Below, in pieces: positions 1 to 10,116 of a stretch of 36,292 nt of DNA. Below the pieces are notes generated by a model. It was not told where the DNA came from. It did no database searches and was given only the letters and a program-made list of their open reading frames with translations. Made by a program: the position numbers and the translations under genes. Source of the DNA: JBBDWJ01 sp040902925 (GTDB lineage Bacteria; Acidobacteriota; Terriglobia; Bryobacterales; UBA6623); the NCBI GenBank assembly GCA_040902925.1, contig JBBDWJ010000127.1, forward strand, positions 1 to 36,292. The letters run 5' to 3'. Within the stretch, counting starts at the first letter, position 1. Every line of letters starts with the position of its first letter.

Positions 1-291
1 GGCGGCGCGCGCAGCGCGTTTTGGAGGCAGATACTAGCAGCGGTCTTCGACAGGCCGATCGCCACGCTGGAAACTCAGGAAGGGTCCGCCTATGGGGCGG
101 CGCTGCTCGCGATGGCGGGCACCGGGCACTACGGATCGGTCGTTGAGGCCTGCAAAGCCGCCATCCATGAAAAGCAGCGCCTGGAGCCCGACCCGGCGGC
201 AGCTCAGACATATGCGAAGGGCTACGCCGTGTTCCGGCAGATCTATCCGGCGCTAAGAGACACGTTCCAAAGGATCGATCAAGCCAGATAG
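1..291 (+). CDS. FGGY-family sugar kinase (xylulokinase-like), C-terminal fragment
   Basis: The frame is open from the window edge to TAG at 289-291, giving the last 96 residues. It opens with GGARSAFWRQILAAVF and continues with EGSAYGAALLA, the two hallmark blocks of the C-terminal actin-like ATPase domain of FGGY carbohydrate kinases. The first block closes over the adenine of ATP. Spacing and the trailing helix (YAVFRQIYPALRDTF) fit xylulokinases best, which phosphorylate D-xylulose in the cytoplasm. The sugar-binding N-terminal domain lies outside the window, so the substrate cannot be fixed. Glycerol- or ribulokinase relatives are possible. Confidence 0.8.
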   Translation, partial: GGARSAFWRQILAAVFDRPIATLETQEGSAYGAALLAMAGTGHYGSVVEACKAAIHEKQRLEPDPAAAQTYAKGYAVFRQIYPALRDTFQRIDQAR

Positions 292-744
292 TCGTCACCA
301 CAACTAAGCGCCACCAGTACCGAGCCGCTCCCTCACGAGCCGCCTAGAGCGTGCGGGGGCGGCCGCGGGTATCCCCGAAAAACAAGCGGCACGGTCTAAA
401 GCTTCCACGCCGACTGACGATCGTCAAGGTGTCACCAGTCGGCCAGGGCGCGCCGATGCCCATCTCCTCCTCCCAACCGCACCATGGCGCGCCCTGGCGC
501 TTTGCCAGAATCGCGGCGGACCCCCGCCGGGAAGTGTCCCCCGGGGCCGGTTCGAGCCGGGTTTTCCGCTCGCCTTCCGCTGGCTTCCACTAGGCGCGTG
601 TGGTACGCTTACGCACGTCTGCACGGGCGCTTCGGGGTGATGGCTCGGCGACGAAGTACGAGGCAACGTGCGTTTCGCCGCCGCCATTGAGGCGCGCCTG
701 TAACCGAGCCTGTCTCTCGGACATCTCCGAACGGAGGCGCCATC
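292..744. other. Intergenic region with GC-rich hairpins, no convincing gene
   Basis: There are 453 bases between the kinase stop and the PRC-barrel start. Short open frames exist on both strands, but they are rich in Arg, Pro and Ser, lack good ribosome-binding sites and match nothing I recognise. Visible structure is a 13-bp inverted repeat (442-454 with 486-498) and a CCGG-TTCGAG-CCGG hairpin followed by GTTTT near 551-570. The latter could end kinase transcription. A GGAGG at 733-737 serves the next gene. Confidence 0.5.
442..498. repeat. 13-bp perfect inverted repeat with 31-nt loop
   Basis: GCCAGGGCGCGCC at 442-454 is the exact reverse complement of GGCGCGCCCTGGC at 486-498. It lies between the kinase tail and the PRC-barrel gene. 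A transcript in either direction could form a very stable stem, so a role in termination or leader structure is possible. No family was recognised. Confidence 0.6.
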
Positions 745-1464
745 ATGTTGGAAAGCGCCAGAGAATTGATGCGCTATCGAGTCAAGGCCCTTGACGGCAA
801 ACTCGGTAAGGCTCACGACTTCTATTTTGAGGACGAATCGTGGGCGATTCGCTATCTGCTGCTCAACGTCGGCCGCTGGCTGCTGGGTGAGCGCGTGCTG
901 GTCCCGCCGGAGCGGCTGGGGCAGCCTGACACCAAATCCCACTGCCTTCCTGTACTGATGACCAAGAGTGAGGTGGAGCACTGCGCCTCCTCGGAGACCG
1001 CAAAGCCGATTTCTCACCAGATGCAGAACAGGCTGTCGGCCCGCTATGGCAATTCCTATTCGCAGGGCGGCGGACCGATGGCTTCACTGCACGGCGTGAT
1101 GTCTTCCGAAGCCGTGGCGCTCGCCGAGACCGAGGAGCCCCCTCCTCAACAGGGCCCTGGTTTGCGGAGCGTTCAGGAAGTGCTTGGCTACCAGATCGAG
1201 GCTTTGGATGGCCCGATTGGCGTCGCCGAAGATTTTCTGATCGACGACGACGAGTGGGTGATTCGCTACATCGTCGTCAACACCAAGACGTGGAAGCCGG
1301 GCCGCCAGGTGTTGATTCCTCCGTCATGGGTGCAGGCGGTCGTGTGGTCGGAGTCGCGGATTCACGCCTCGGTGAAACGCGACAAGGTTAAGACCGGCCA
1401 GCGTTTTCACGCGCCGTCACATGCCAATACGCCCAAACCAAAGCAGCCGCTGCTGTGGCCATAG
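745..1464 (+). CDS. Tandem PRC-barrel domain protein
   Basis: This 239-residue soluble protein has two PRC-barrel units. Residues ~5-60 contain YRVKALDGKLGKAHDFYF, then WAIRYLLLNVG and RVLVPPERL. Residues ~142-200 contain YQIEALDGPIGVAEDFLI, then WVIRYIVVNTK and QVLIPPSWV. The two halves align along their length, so this is an internal duplication joined by a ~75-residue linker rich in Ser, Glu and Pro. PRC-barrels are small beta-barrels found in photosynthetic reaction-centre subunit H, RimM and many stress-related proteins. No catalytic residues are evident, so a binding or adaptor role is the most that can be inferred. The ATG has GGAGG eight bases upstream. No signal peptide is present. 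The next gene starts 200 bp downstream and a dispersed repeat follows the stop. Confidence 0.85.
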   Translation: MLESARELMRYRVKALDGKLGKAHDFYFEDESWAIRYLLLNVGRWLLGERVLVPPERLGQPDTKSHCLPVLMTKSEVEHCASSETAKPISHQMQNRLSARYGNSYSQGGGPMASLHGVMSSEAVALAETEEPPPQQGPGLRSVQEVLGYQIEALDGPIGVAEDFLIDDDEWVIRYIVVNTKTWKPGRQVLIPPSWVQAVVWSESRIHASVKRDKVKTGQRFHAPSHANTPKPKQPLLWP

Positions 1465-1490
1465 GCGTTGACCTGCAGCAACGAGTTCGC

Positions 1491-1522
1491 GAGGACCGGT
1501 ACTCGTGCCGGTCCTTCGCCGC
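1491..1522 (+). repeat. GAGGACCGGTAC-type dispersed repeat, copy A
   Basis: The sequence begins GAGGACCGGTACTCGTGCCG and ends GGTCCTTCGCCGC. It can fold on itself (AGGACCGG with CCGGTCCT, extended by TAC/GTG around a very short loop). Two close relatives occur at 5822-5855 (same orientation) and 5933-5965 (opposite orientation). This copy lies 26 nt after the PRC-barrel stop, so it could act as a REP-like or terminator-like element. Confidence 0.65.
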
Positions 1523-1664
1523 AAAGCGCCGACGCTTCCGGCGGTAAGACAAGCTAAACACCCCAACCTGCTCAGCCGCCCGCTCAAAGCCCCAACCGCC
1601 GCAGCTTGATCCCGCATCGGGTAATCCGCTATCCTAGGCGAATAAAAGGAGAAGTAGCGTCCCC

Positions 1665-4067
<2,403 letters not shown>

Positions 4068-4121
4068 TGAAGAGGGCAAGAGAATCGGTCAGGGCATACG
4101 CGGGAAGCATCGATCGCGCAA

Positions 4122-4311
4122 GCGATCCGAGCCCTACCCGCAAGGGTGGGGTGCTTGATTGGTTGTCGACAGCGGCTTTCGGTCAAGAAGAGCCCGTACG
4201 CGAACAGGTAGACGACAGTGCGGTGTTGAGTCATGCACCCGGTGAATTTGTCGGTACCCTCGCCGGCAAGGTCTGGCAAGCGCCCCTCTCTTGCGGATGG
4301 GCTCGGATCGC
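4122..4311. repeat. 190-bp element with ~36-nt imperfect terminal inverted repeats
   Basis: The left arm 4122-4157 starts GCGATCCGAGCCC and continues through CCGCAAG, GGGG and GCTTG. The right arm 4277-4311, read on the minus strand, has the same blocks in the same order with roughly six differences. The first 13 bp are identical. The element fills most of the gap between the helicase and exonuclease genes. It has no recognisable coding sequence and no obvious target-site duplication. It could be a MITE-like sequence or a long-range RNA structure in the mrfA-mrfB transcript. Confidence 0.65.
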
Positions 4312-4369
4312 CTCACGGCGATGGTAAAGAACTTCGGACGATGAGTAACCCCGAACGCAGCGACGATTT

Positions 4370-5755
4370 ATGAAGCCGATCACCAAAGCCGACATCGATC
4401 GCCTGCGTCGCAAAATCAATCGCGTCTCGGGGGGCCGCATGGAGCCGAGCCCGGCAGTGCCGCACCTTTCGATTGACGACGAGAGCCTTCCGCTAACCGC
4501 ACCAGACCGCGGTTCAACAGCCACGTCATTCGGCGCCAAGGCCAACGGATCGATTTCCCTTCCCGCCACGGACGACTCGCCTGCGACGGATGCTCCGTTC
4601 CACTACGACGCCGACAAACTGCTCGACGGCGAGGTGATCGAAAACGCCTGGGGAACTTATTTCCTCTCCGAGAGATTCTATCCGGGGCACAAGCGGCACG
4701 GCTCGATCGACATCTCGCACTTGGGAGAGCTGCCGGGCGAATGGCTCAGCGGCCTGTCGAAGGGCGAAATCCCGCCTCACGACCCCAGCCGTTGGGCGTT
4801 TTTGGATACGGAAACGACAGGCCTTGCCGGCGGCACGGGCACCTGCGCGTTTCTGGTCGGCGTCGGCACCGTCGAAGACGGCGGCTTTCGCGTGCGGCTG
4901 TTCTTCATGCGCGACTACGACGAGGAAGCGGCGATGCTCGCCGGCCTGGCCGATTTTCTGCGATGGTACGACGTGCTGGTGACCTACAACGGCAAGGCCT
5001 ACGATGCTCCGCTGCTCGAAACCCGCTACCGGCTGGCGCGGCGGCCGTTTCCGCTCGAACGCATGTTTCACCTCGATCTGCTGCACGGCGCGCGGCAGTT
5101 GTGGAAGCTGCGGCTGCAGAATTGCCGCTTGATGGAGCTCGAAGCCGAGATTCTGGGCGTGCTGCGCGAAGGCGATCTGCCGGGCGAGCTGATCCCTTAC
5201 TACTACTTCGAATATCTGCGCACGCGCCAGGCTTTTCGGCTCGTCCCGCTGTTTCACCACAACGTGATCGACATCGTCTCATTGGCGTGCTTGACCGCGG
5301 TCGTCCTGCCGGCGTTCGCTTCGCCTACCGATACCCGGCTGCGACACGGGGCCGAGCTGCTCGGCTTGGCGCGATGGCTTCGCAGGTCGAATCAGCACGA
5401 GCCCGCATTGGAGCTTTATCGGCGCTCGATCGACGTCGGGCTGCCCGATAGCGAGTTGTTTCCGGCGCTCTGGGAATCAGCGCTGATCGAGAAGCGCGTA
5501 GGACGCCATGAGGCGAAGGCGGCGATCTTGACCGATCTCAGTGCTGTGAAAAATCCCTTCCGGCAGGCGGCTTTTGAGGAGCTGGCCAAACATTACGAGC
5601 GGCAGGAGAAACAGCTCGATCGGGCCCTTGAGATGACCGAAGCAGCGTTGCGGATCGAGGCGACGGAGGGGCTGATTGTGAGGCGCGACCGGCTTACGCG
5701 CCGCATCGAGCGGCAGGCTGGGAAGCAACCCAAACGGCTGTTTCAGCAGGCTTGA
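4370..5755 (+). CDS. mrfB: MrfB/YprB-like DEDDh exonuclease with C-terminal TPR-like helices
   Basis: In this 461-residue protein an RNase H-like exonuclease domain spans ~140-312. Exo I is DTETTGL with D146 and E148. Exo II is YNGKAYDAPLLETR with D212. Exo III is HHNVID, giving H296 and D301 in the H-x4-D spacing of DEDDh nucleases. All four acidic metal ligands are present. Residues ~330-460 are helical with TPR-like repeats (LYRRSIDVGLPDSELFPALW, LAKHYERQ, ALEMTEAAL), as in YprB/MrfB. MrfB is a metal-dependent exonuclease acting downstream of the helicase MrfA. The two genes are codirectional with 302 bp between them, filled largely by an inverted-repeat element. The first ~90 residues are variable and less certain. 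There is no strong Shine-Dalgarno at the ATG. Confidence 0.82.
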   Translation: MKPITKADIDRLRRKINRVSGGRMEPSPAVPHLSIDDESLPLTAPDRGSTATSFGAKANGSISLPATDDSPATDAPFHYDADKLLDGEVIENAWGTYFLSERFYPGHKRHGSIDISHLGELPGEWLSGLSKGEIPPHDPSRWAFLDTETTGLAGGTGTCAFLVGVGTVEDGGFRVRLFFMRDYDEEAAMLAGLADFLRWYDVLVTYNGKAYDAPLLETRYRLARRPFPLERMFHLDLLHGARQLWKLRLQNCRLMELEAEILGVLREGDLPGELIPYYYFEYLRTRQAFRLVPLFHHNVIDIVSLACLTAVVLPAFASPTDTRLRHGAELLGLARWLRRSNQHEPALELYRRSIDVGLPDSELFPALWESALIEKRVGRHEAKAAILTDLSAVKNPFRQAAFEELAKHYERQEKQLDRALEMTEAALRIEATEGLIVRRDRLTRRIERQAGKQPKRLFQQA

Positions 5756-5821
5756 GCTTTGCTCTCGCGGATTTGTCGATGAGCAACTGCGATCGGACCC
5801 TGACGAGCCGATCGCAGATAA

Positions 5822-5965
5822 GAGGACCGGTACTTTGCCGGCCCTTCGGCCGCGGGCCGATGGCCTTGCAGTCAACAACATCGGCAGCTCTCGCCATCGT
5901 TTCTCGGTACGCGAAAGCTCTTGGTCGCCGCTCCGCGGCGAAGGCCCGGCAAAGTACCGGTCCTC
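5822..5965. repeat. Dispersed repeat copies B and C in inverted orientation
   Basis: Copy B (5822-5855) begins GAGGACCGGTACTTTGCCGG. Copy C (5933-5965) is nearly its reverse complement, so the two make a ~33-bp inverted repeat with a 77-nt loop. They fill the gap between the convergent exonuclease and mutase genes and lie 66 nt and 19 nt beyond the respective stops. They match copy A at 1491. A bidirectional terminator or REP-pair arrangement is plausible. Confidence 0.7.
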
Positions 5966-5984
5966 ACGATTTGCCGCGCGGTTT

Positions 5985-7526
5985 CTAGCAGACTACGTTC
6001 TCGTTGTATGTGCCGTAGACGCCGCGCAGGGTATCGGAAATCTCGCCAACGGTCGCCCAGTTCTCGACTGCATCCAGGACCGCGGGCATCAGGTTTTCTT
6101 GCGATGCGGCGGCGTCCTGCAGGCGCTTCAGGGCTTCCTTCACTCCCGGCTCGCTGCGTGACTGACGAAACTGGCGAAGTTCTTCGCAGCGCGCGCTTTC
6201 CGCCGCAGCGTCGATTCGCAGGATGGGCACGGGCCGCTCCTCCTCTGCCCGAAAGACGTTGACCCCGACCAGTTTTTGCTCGCCGGATTCCACTCGCTTC
6301 TGATACTCATACGCCGAGCTTTGAATCTCGCGCTGGATGAAGCCCTGTTCAATCGCCGCCACTGTGCCGCCAAGCGCTTCGATGCGGGCGAGATATTTCT
6401 GGGCGCCATCCTCGATCTCGTCGGTCAGGCTCTCGATGCAATACGAGCCGCCGACAGGATCCGCCGTCGAGGTGACGCCGCTTTCGTGCGCGATCACCTG
6501 CTGCGTTCTGAGCGCAAGCCGCGCTGACTCCTCGGTCGGCAGCGCCAAGGCCTCGTCGAAACTGTTGGTGTGCAGCGATTGCGTTCCGCCCAGCACCGCC
6601 GCAAGCGCTTCGTACGTCGTACGCACAACGTTGACGTAAGGCTGTTGCGCCGTCAGGCTCGAGCCTGCCGTCTGCGCATGGAAGCGCATCTTCATCGAGC
6701 GCGGGTCGCGGGCGCCGAAACGGTCGCGCATCAGGTGCGCGTAAAGGCGCCGCGCCGCGCGAAACTTGGCGATCTCTTCCAAAAAATTGCGGTCGCAACT
6801 GAAGAAGAACGATAAACGCGGCGCGAAGTCGTCGATCTCGAGCCCTGCCTTCAGCGCGGCCTCGATATAGGCGATGGCATTCGCCAGCGTAAACGCGACT
6901 TCCTGCACGGCTGTCGCGCCGGCTTCGCGCATGTGGTACCCGCTGATCGAAATCACGTTCCACTGCGGAACCTCGCGGCCGGCCCACGCGAACAAGTCGG
7001 TAACGATCCGCATCGACGCCTTGGGCGGATAGATAAACGTGCCGCGCGCGATGTACTCCTTGAGAATGTCGTTCTGAACCGTGCCGCCGAGCCGCGCCGC
7101 ATCAATGCCGCGTCTTCGCGCGGCGGCCACATACAACGCGAGCAGGATCATCGCCGTCGAGTTGATTGTCATCGACGTGGTGACCTCGCCCAGCGGAATC
7201 CCTTCGAAGAGGGTTTCCATGTCGGCGAGCGAAGAGATAGCGACGCCGGCCCGGCCCACTTCGCCCAGCGCGAGCGGATGGTCGGAGTCGTACCCCATCT
7301 GGGTCGGCAGATCGAAGGCCACCGACAGCCCGGTAATGCCCTGCGACAGCAGGTAATGGTAGCGGCGGTTGGATTCAGCGGCGTCGCCGTAGCCGGCGTA
7401 CTGCCGCATCGTCCAGAGCCGGTCACGGTACATGCCGGGATGCACGCCGCGGGTATAGGGGAATTCACCGGGGTCGCCGAGCCGATCGGCATAGTCGATC
7501 TCGCGGGGTGGGTAGTGTTGTTTCAC
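5985..7526 (-). CDS. Methylmalonyl-CoA mutase-type acyl-CoA mutase, large (catalytic) subunit
   Basis: This 513-residue TIM-barrel protein catalyses an adenosylcobalamin-dependent carbon-skeleton rearrangement, classically methylmalonyl-CoA to succinyl-CoA. Family blocks are contiguous: FPYTRGVHPGMYRDRLWTMR at ~22-41, GLSVAFDLPTQMGYDSD, GTVQNDILKEYIARGTFIYP, ISISGYHMREAGATAVQEVA, GGTQSLHTNSFDEALALP and DPVGGSYCIE. The C-terminal cobalamin-binding domain is absent, so this is the split-subunit type and needs a separate B12-binding subunit not seen here. His stands in TRGVHP where the well-studied fused mutases have Tyr (TRGPYP). His there is, to my recollection, common in this subfamily, so substrate is uncertain. 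The GTG start at 7526 leaves a short N-terminus. The frame stays open upstream (AFQRLRRDPS), so an earlier non-ATG start is possible. It trails the hopanoid genes on the same strand. Confidence 0.88.
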   Translation of the reverse strand: MKQHYPPREIDYADRLGDPGEFPYTRGVHPGMYRDRLWTMRQYAGYGDAAESNRRYHYLLSQGITGLSVAFDLPTQMGYDSDHPLALGEVGRAGVAISSLADMETLFEGIPLGEVTTSMTINSTAMILLALYVAAARRRGIDAARLGGTVQNDILKEYIARGTFIYPPKASMRIVTDLFAWAGREVPQWNVISISGYHMREAGATAVQEVAFTLANAIAYIEAALKAGLEIDDFAPRLSFFFSCDRNFLEEIAKFRAARRLYAHLMRDRFGARDPRSMKMRFHAQTAGSSLTAQQPYVNVVRTTYEALAAVLGGTQSLHTNSFDEALALPTEESARLALRTQQVIAHESGVTSTADPVGGSYCIESLTDEIEDGAQKYLARIEALGGTVAAIEQGFIQREIQSSAYEYQKRVESGEQKLVGVNVFRAEEERPVPILRIDAAAESARCEELRQFRQSRSEPGVKEALKRLQDAAASQENLMPAVLDAVENWATVGEISDTLRGVYGTYNENVVC

Positions 7527-7561
7527 GGAAGGGTCGCGCCGCAGCCGCTGAAATGCGCGGG

Positions 7562-7861
7562 CTACTTCTGGCTGCGCGATACCCGGCGGGCGCGCAGAAA
7601 CGAGGAGATACCGAATCCGCCCAACATCAGCACGAACGCCAGCACGGCCAGGAACTCCATGATCTGGCGCATGCCCGACTCTTTACTCAGCGACCGGATG
7701 CTGCCGACCAACCCCTGATTGCCGACGATAAACCACAAGGCGAGGGCCAGGAACACAAACCCGGTGACCTCGTGGAACAGTTCCCGGGCGATCCGCCAAA
7801 ATTTGGGAACGACCTTGCGGAATTCCCCGAAGGCCGCCCCCGCCGCTCGTATGAGCTCCAT
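7562..7861 (-). CDS. Small two-helix membrane protein, family not recognised
   Basis: This 99-residue protein has an amphipathic, basic N-terminus (residues 1-32), a membrane segment around VTGFVFLALALWFIVG, a short Ser/Gly-rich loop, a second segment IMEFLAVLAFVLMLGGFGIS, and a basic tail RARRVSRSQK. The pattern suggests a cytoplasmic-membrane hairpin with both ends inside. It is codirectional with hpnE (75 bp upstream) and the mutase gene (35 bp downstream), so cotranscription with the hopanoid operon is likely. Function is unknown. Coding status rests on composition, clean membrane segments and fit between neighbours. Confidence 0.65.
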   Translation of the reverse strand: MELIRAAGAAFGEFRKVVPKFWRIARELFHEVTGFVFLALALWFIVGNQGLVGSIRSLSKESGMRQIMEFLAVLAFVLMLGGFGISSFLRARRVSRSQK

Positions 7862-7936
7862 ATAGCTAGCTCATCCTAACAAAGGGCCGCCGCACAGCCA
7901 AGGAGGGCTGGACCTCAAAGGGTGCGGTTCGGTCTC

Positions 7937-9232
7937 TCACTTCACGAACGTGGCCTCGACGCCGGCGGATCGCGCCACTTCCTCGGCGGCGCGGTAGCCG
8001 CTGCGGACGGCTCCTTCCATGGTGGCGGGCCAGCCGGTATTGGTCCAGTCACCGGCCAGAAACAGATTCGGGTAGATCGTTCTGGTGTCGGGCCGCTGCG
8101 ATTCCAAACCCGGCACCGCGGAATAGGTCGCCCGCGCTTCCTTAACCACGTGAGAGCGGACGAGCCGTGCACCAGCGGCTTGTGGAAAGAATTCCCGAAG
8201 CTCCTCGTAAGCCATTTCCACGATGTCGGCCTTCGATTTGTCGAGCAGCGAACGCGAGGCGCTCACCACCGCCAGAAAGTAGGTTTCCGATTTGCGAAAC
8301 AGCCACTGCAAGGTGCGGTCGAGCAGCACCGCATGGGGCAACTCGGTCAGCGGCCGGTCATACCACAAATGAATGCCCGTGATGGGCGAGTGCTCGAATT
8401 TCTCGACCCGCGGCCGCAACGCGGGCACCAGTTCGTGGACGCGCTCGAACGGCACGGCGCTGATGTAGAAATCGGCCTGGCCGTCGGCGGGATCCATCCG
8501 TTCGAGGGTAGAGCGAAGATGCACGTGGACGTCGGGGCCGAGCCGGGCTTCGAGCGCGGCGGAATAGAGATCGGCCAAAGGCACGGCCGGCACGCCCATT
8601 TCATAGCCATGGCGGCTCGCCAGCATGCCCTGCCAGAAAACCTGAAAGGCCGGCAGCGCCGACGCCTGCTCGGGCTCTTCGTTGAGCGCGCTTACCAGGA
8701 TCGGCCGCCAAAAACGCTCGACGGCGATCGGAGTCATCTTTTTTTCGGCGAGCCACTGGCTCATCGTGAATGTGTCGAGGTCGCCGCGGCGTCGTTCGCG
8801 CATCAAGGCCGCCAACGCCCGCATGACGCGCCAGCGGTCGCCCGCGGGGAGCGCCTGGAAGCGCAGGAATGAGCCCATCATGTGCAGCGGGGCGGGCAAA
8901 AACCCCGGCGCGAGCACGTCGACCGCGCCTCCGGGGCGGACGAAATTCAGCCGGTCATAGAAGCGGATTTTGTCTTCCACGCCGCAGCGGCGATAGAAGT
9001 CGATCAGGTTGTCACAGCAGCGCAGCAGGACGTGCTGGCAGTTATCGATGCGTTCGGAATCCGGCTGCGAAGGGGAAAGCGGAAACGACGTCGCGCGGCC
9101 GCCCAGGAAAGGCCGCGCCTCGTGCAAATCGACGCGAAAGCCGAGCGACCCCAGCGCGGCGGCCGCGGCCAAACCAGCCAAGCCGCCGCCCGCTATCCTC
9201 ACGCGGGGAATGGCAGGGCTCCTCCCGTCCAT
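7937..9232 (-). CDS. hpnE: Hydroxysqualene dehydroxylase HpnE (squalene-associated FAD-dependent desaturase)
   Basis: This 431-residue flavoprotein of the amine oxidase/phytoene desaturase superfamily converts hydroxysqualene to squalene with FAD and a reductant. The N-terminus VRIAGGGLAGLAAAAALGSL is the dinucleotide-binding fold, followed by an acidic residue closing beta-2 (DLHEARPFLGGRATSF). The C-terminus NLFLAGDWTNTGWPATMEGA is the second FAD motif and is typical of HpnE. The ATG at 9232 overlaps hpnD by 34 bp. A GTG at 9202 would overlap the hpnD stop as GTGA and start right at the Rossmann strand, so it is an alternative start. Position directly after hpnD within hpnC-hpnD-hpnE makes the assignment strong. 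Confidence 0.93.
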   Translation of the reverse strand: MDGRSPAIPRVRIAGGGLAGLAAAAALGSLGFRVDLHEARPFLGGRATSFPLSPSQPDSERIDNCQHVLLRCCDNLIDFYRRCGVEDKIRFYDRLNFVRPGGAVDVLAPGFLPAPLHMMGSFLRFQALPAGDRWRVMRALAALMRERRRGDLDTFTMSQWLAEKKMTPIAVERFWRPILVSALNEEPEQASALPAFQVFWQGMLASRHGYEMGVPAVPLADLYSAALEARLGPDVHVHLRSTLERMDPADGQADFYISAVPFERVHELVPALRPRVEKFEHSPITGIHLWYDRPLTELPHAVLLDRTLQWLFRKSETYFLAVVSASRSLLDKSKADIVEMAYEELREFFPQAAGARLVRSHVVKEARATYSAVPGLESQRPDTRTIYPNLFLAGDWTNTGWPATMEGAVRSGYRAAEEVARSAGVEATFVK

Positions 9233-10116
9233 CTGGATCGCGCCGCGCGCAGCACGATCCAGGTTTTTTCCGCGGCTGTCAGCCGTGGACGCGCCGCGAA
9301 AACGTCATAGCCCATGCGCTGAATGCGGTGCAGAATTCCCTTATAGATCGCCACCATCGCCCAAAACGCGGGACGGCACGCTGGGCGAATCATTCCCAGC
9401 AACGGCGCCGCCTCCTCGTAGTAGCTGTTCGCGCGCTCCCATTCGAATTCCATGAACTCGCGAAACCCCGCGCCAGGCCGGGCCTGCAACAGATCTTCCG
9501 GCTTCAAGCCGAAGCGCGCCAGGTCTTCCTCGGGAAGGTAGAGCCGGCCGAGATCAGCGTCTTCAGGGATGTCGCGCAGAATGTTGGTCAACTGAAAAGC
9601 GATGCCGCATTTTTCAGCCAGCGGCAGCGCGGCCTCCGATTCGTATCCAAAAATGTGGATCGTCGTCAGGCCCACGACGGAAGCTACCTGATAGCAATAG
9701 CGGTACAGCTCGTCGAAGGTGTGATAGCGGCGCGGCGACAGATCGCGGCCTACGCCTTCGATCAACTCGAAACAATATTCGGGCGGGATGCTGTATTTGC
9801 GAACGGTATGGTGAAACGCCGGGAGAATGCGATCGTCGCCGTAGCGGCCTTCAAGAGCAGTCTGAAACGCAGCCTTCCAGGTCGCAAGCCGCGCAGCCCG
9901 GTCGGCGCTCGCCGCCTTGGGCCCGGCACCGTTACGCAGCGAAGCCTCGCCCGTGATGTCGTCGGCGATGTCATCGGCGTGGCGCATGAACGCATAGACC
10001 GCGCACATCGCGTCTCGCTCTTCTCGAGGCAGCAGCAGAAACGAATAGTAGAAGTTCCGAGCCCGGGACCGCGCGGTCGTGCGGCAGTAAGCGAACGATT
10101 CCTCAACGGTAGGCAT
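9199..10116 (-). CDS. hpnD: Presqualene diphosphate synthase HpnD
   Basis: This 305-residue all-helical trans-prenyltransferase condenses two farnesyl diphosphates to presqualene diphosphate. The first Asp-rich motif is MRHADDIADD (44-53). The second is DIPEDADLGR, followed by RLYLPEEDL, near residue 180. Both bind Mg2+-diphosphate. Residue choice in these motifs separates HpnD from HpnC. The ATG has GGGAGG nearby upstream. The start overlaps the end of hpnC by 14 bp and the end overlaps hpnE, indicating translational coupling. Confidence 0.93.
   Translation of the reverse strand: MPTVEESFAYCRTTARSRARNFYYSFLLLPREERDAMCAVYAFMRHADDIADDITGEASLRNGAGPKAASADRAARLATWKAAFQTALEGRYGDDRILPAFHHTVRKYSIPPEYCFELIEGVGRDLSPRRYHTFDELYRYCYQVASVVGLTTIHIFGYESEAALPLAEKCGIAFQLTNILRDIPEDADLGRLYLPEEDLARFGLKPEDLLQARPGAGFREFMEFEWERANSYYEEAAPLLGMIRPACRPAFWAMVAIYKGILHRIQRMGYDVFAARPRLTAAEKTWIVLRAARSRWTGGALPFPA

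Noticed and set aside
541..575. GGTTCGAG tRNA T-arm-like sequence
   Set aside because: The flanking bases do not form a five-pair T stem, and no anticodon, D-arm or acceptor stem could be built upstream.
351..690. Short plus-strand open frames in the first intergenic region
   Set aside because: Biased composition typical of random frames in GC-rich DNA, no ribosome-binding site and no recognisable motif.
424..1017. 197-codon minus-strand frame opposite the PRC-barrel gene
   Set aside because: It spans the antisense of a well-supported gene and has no family features.
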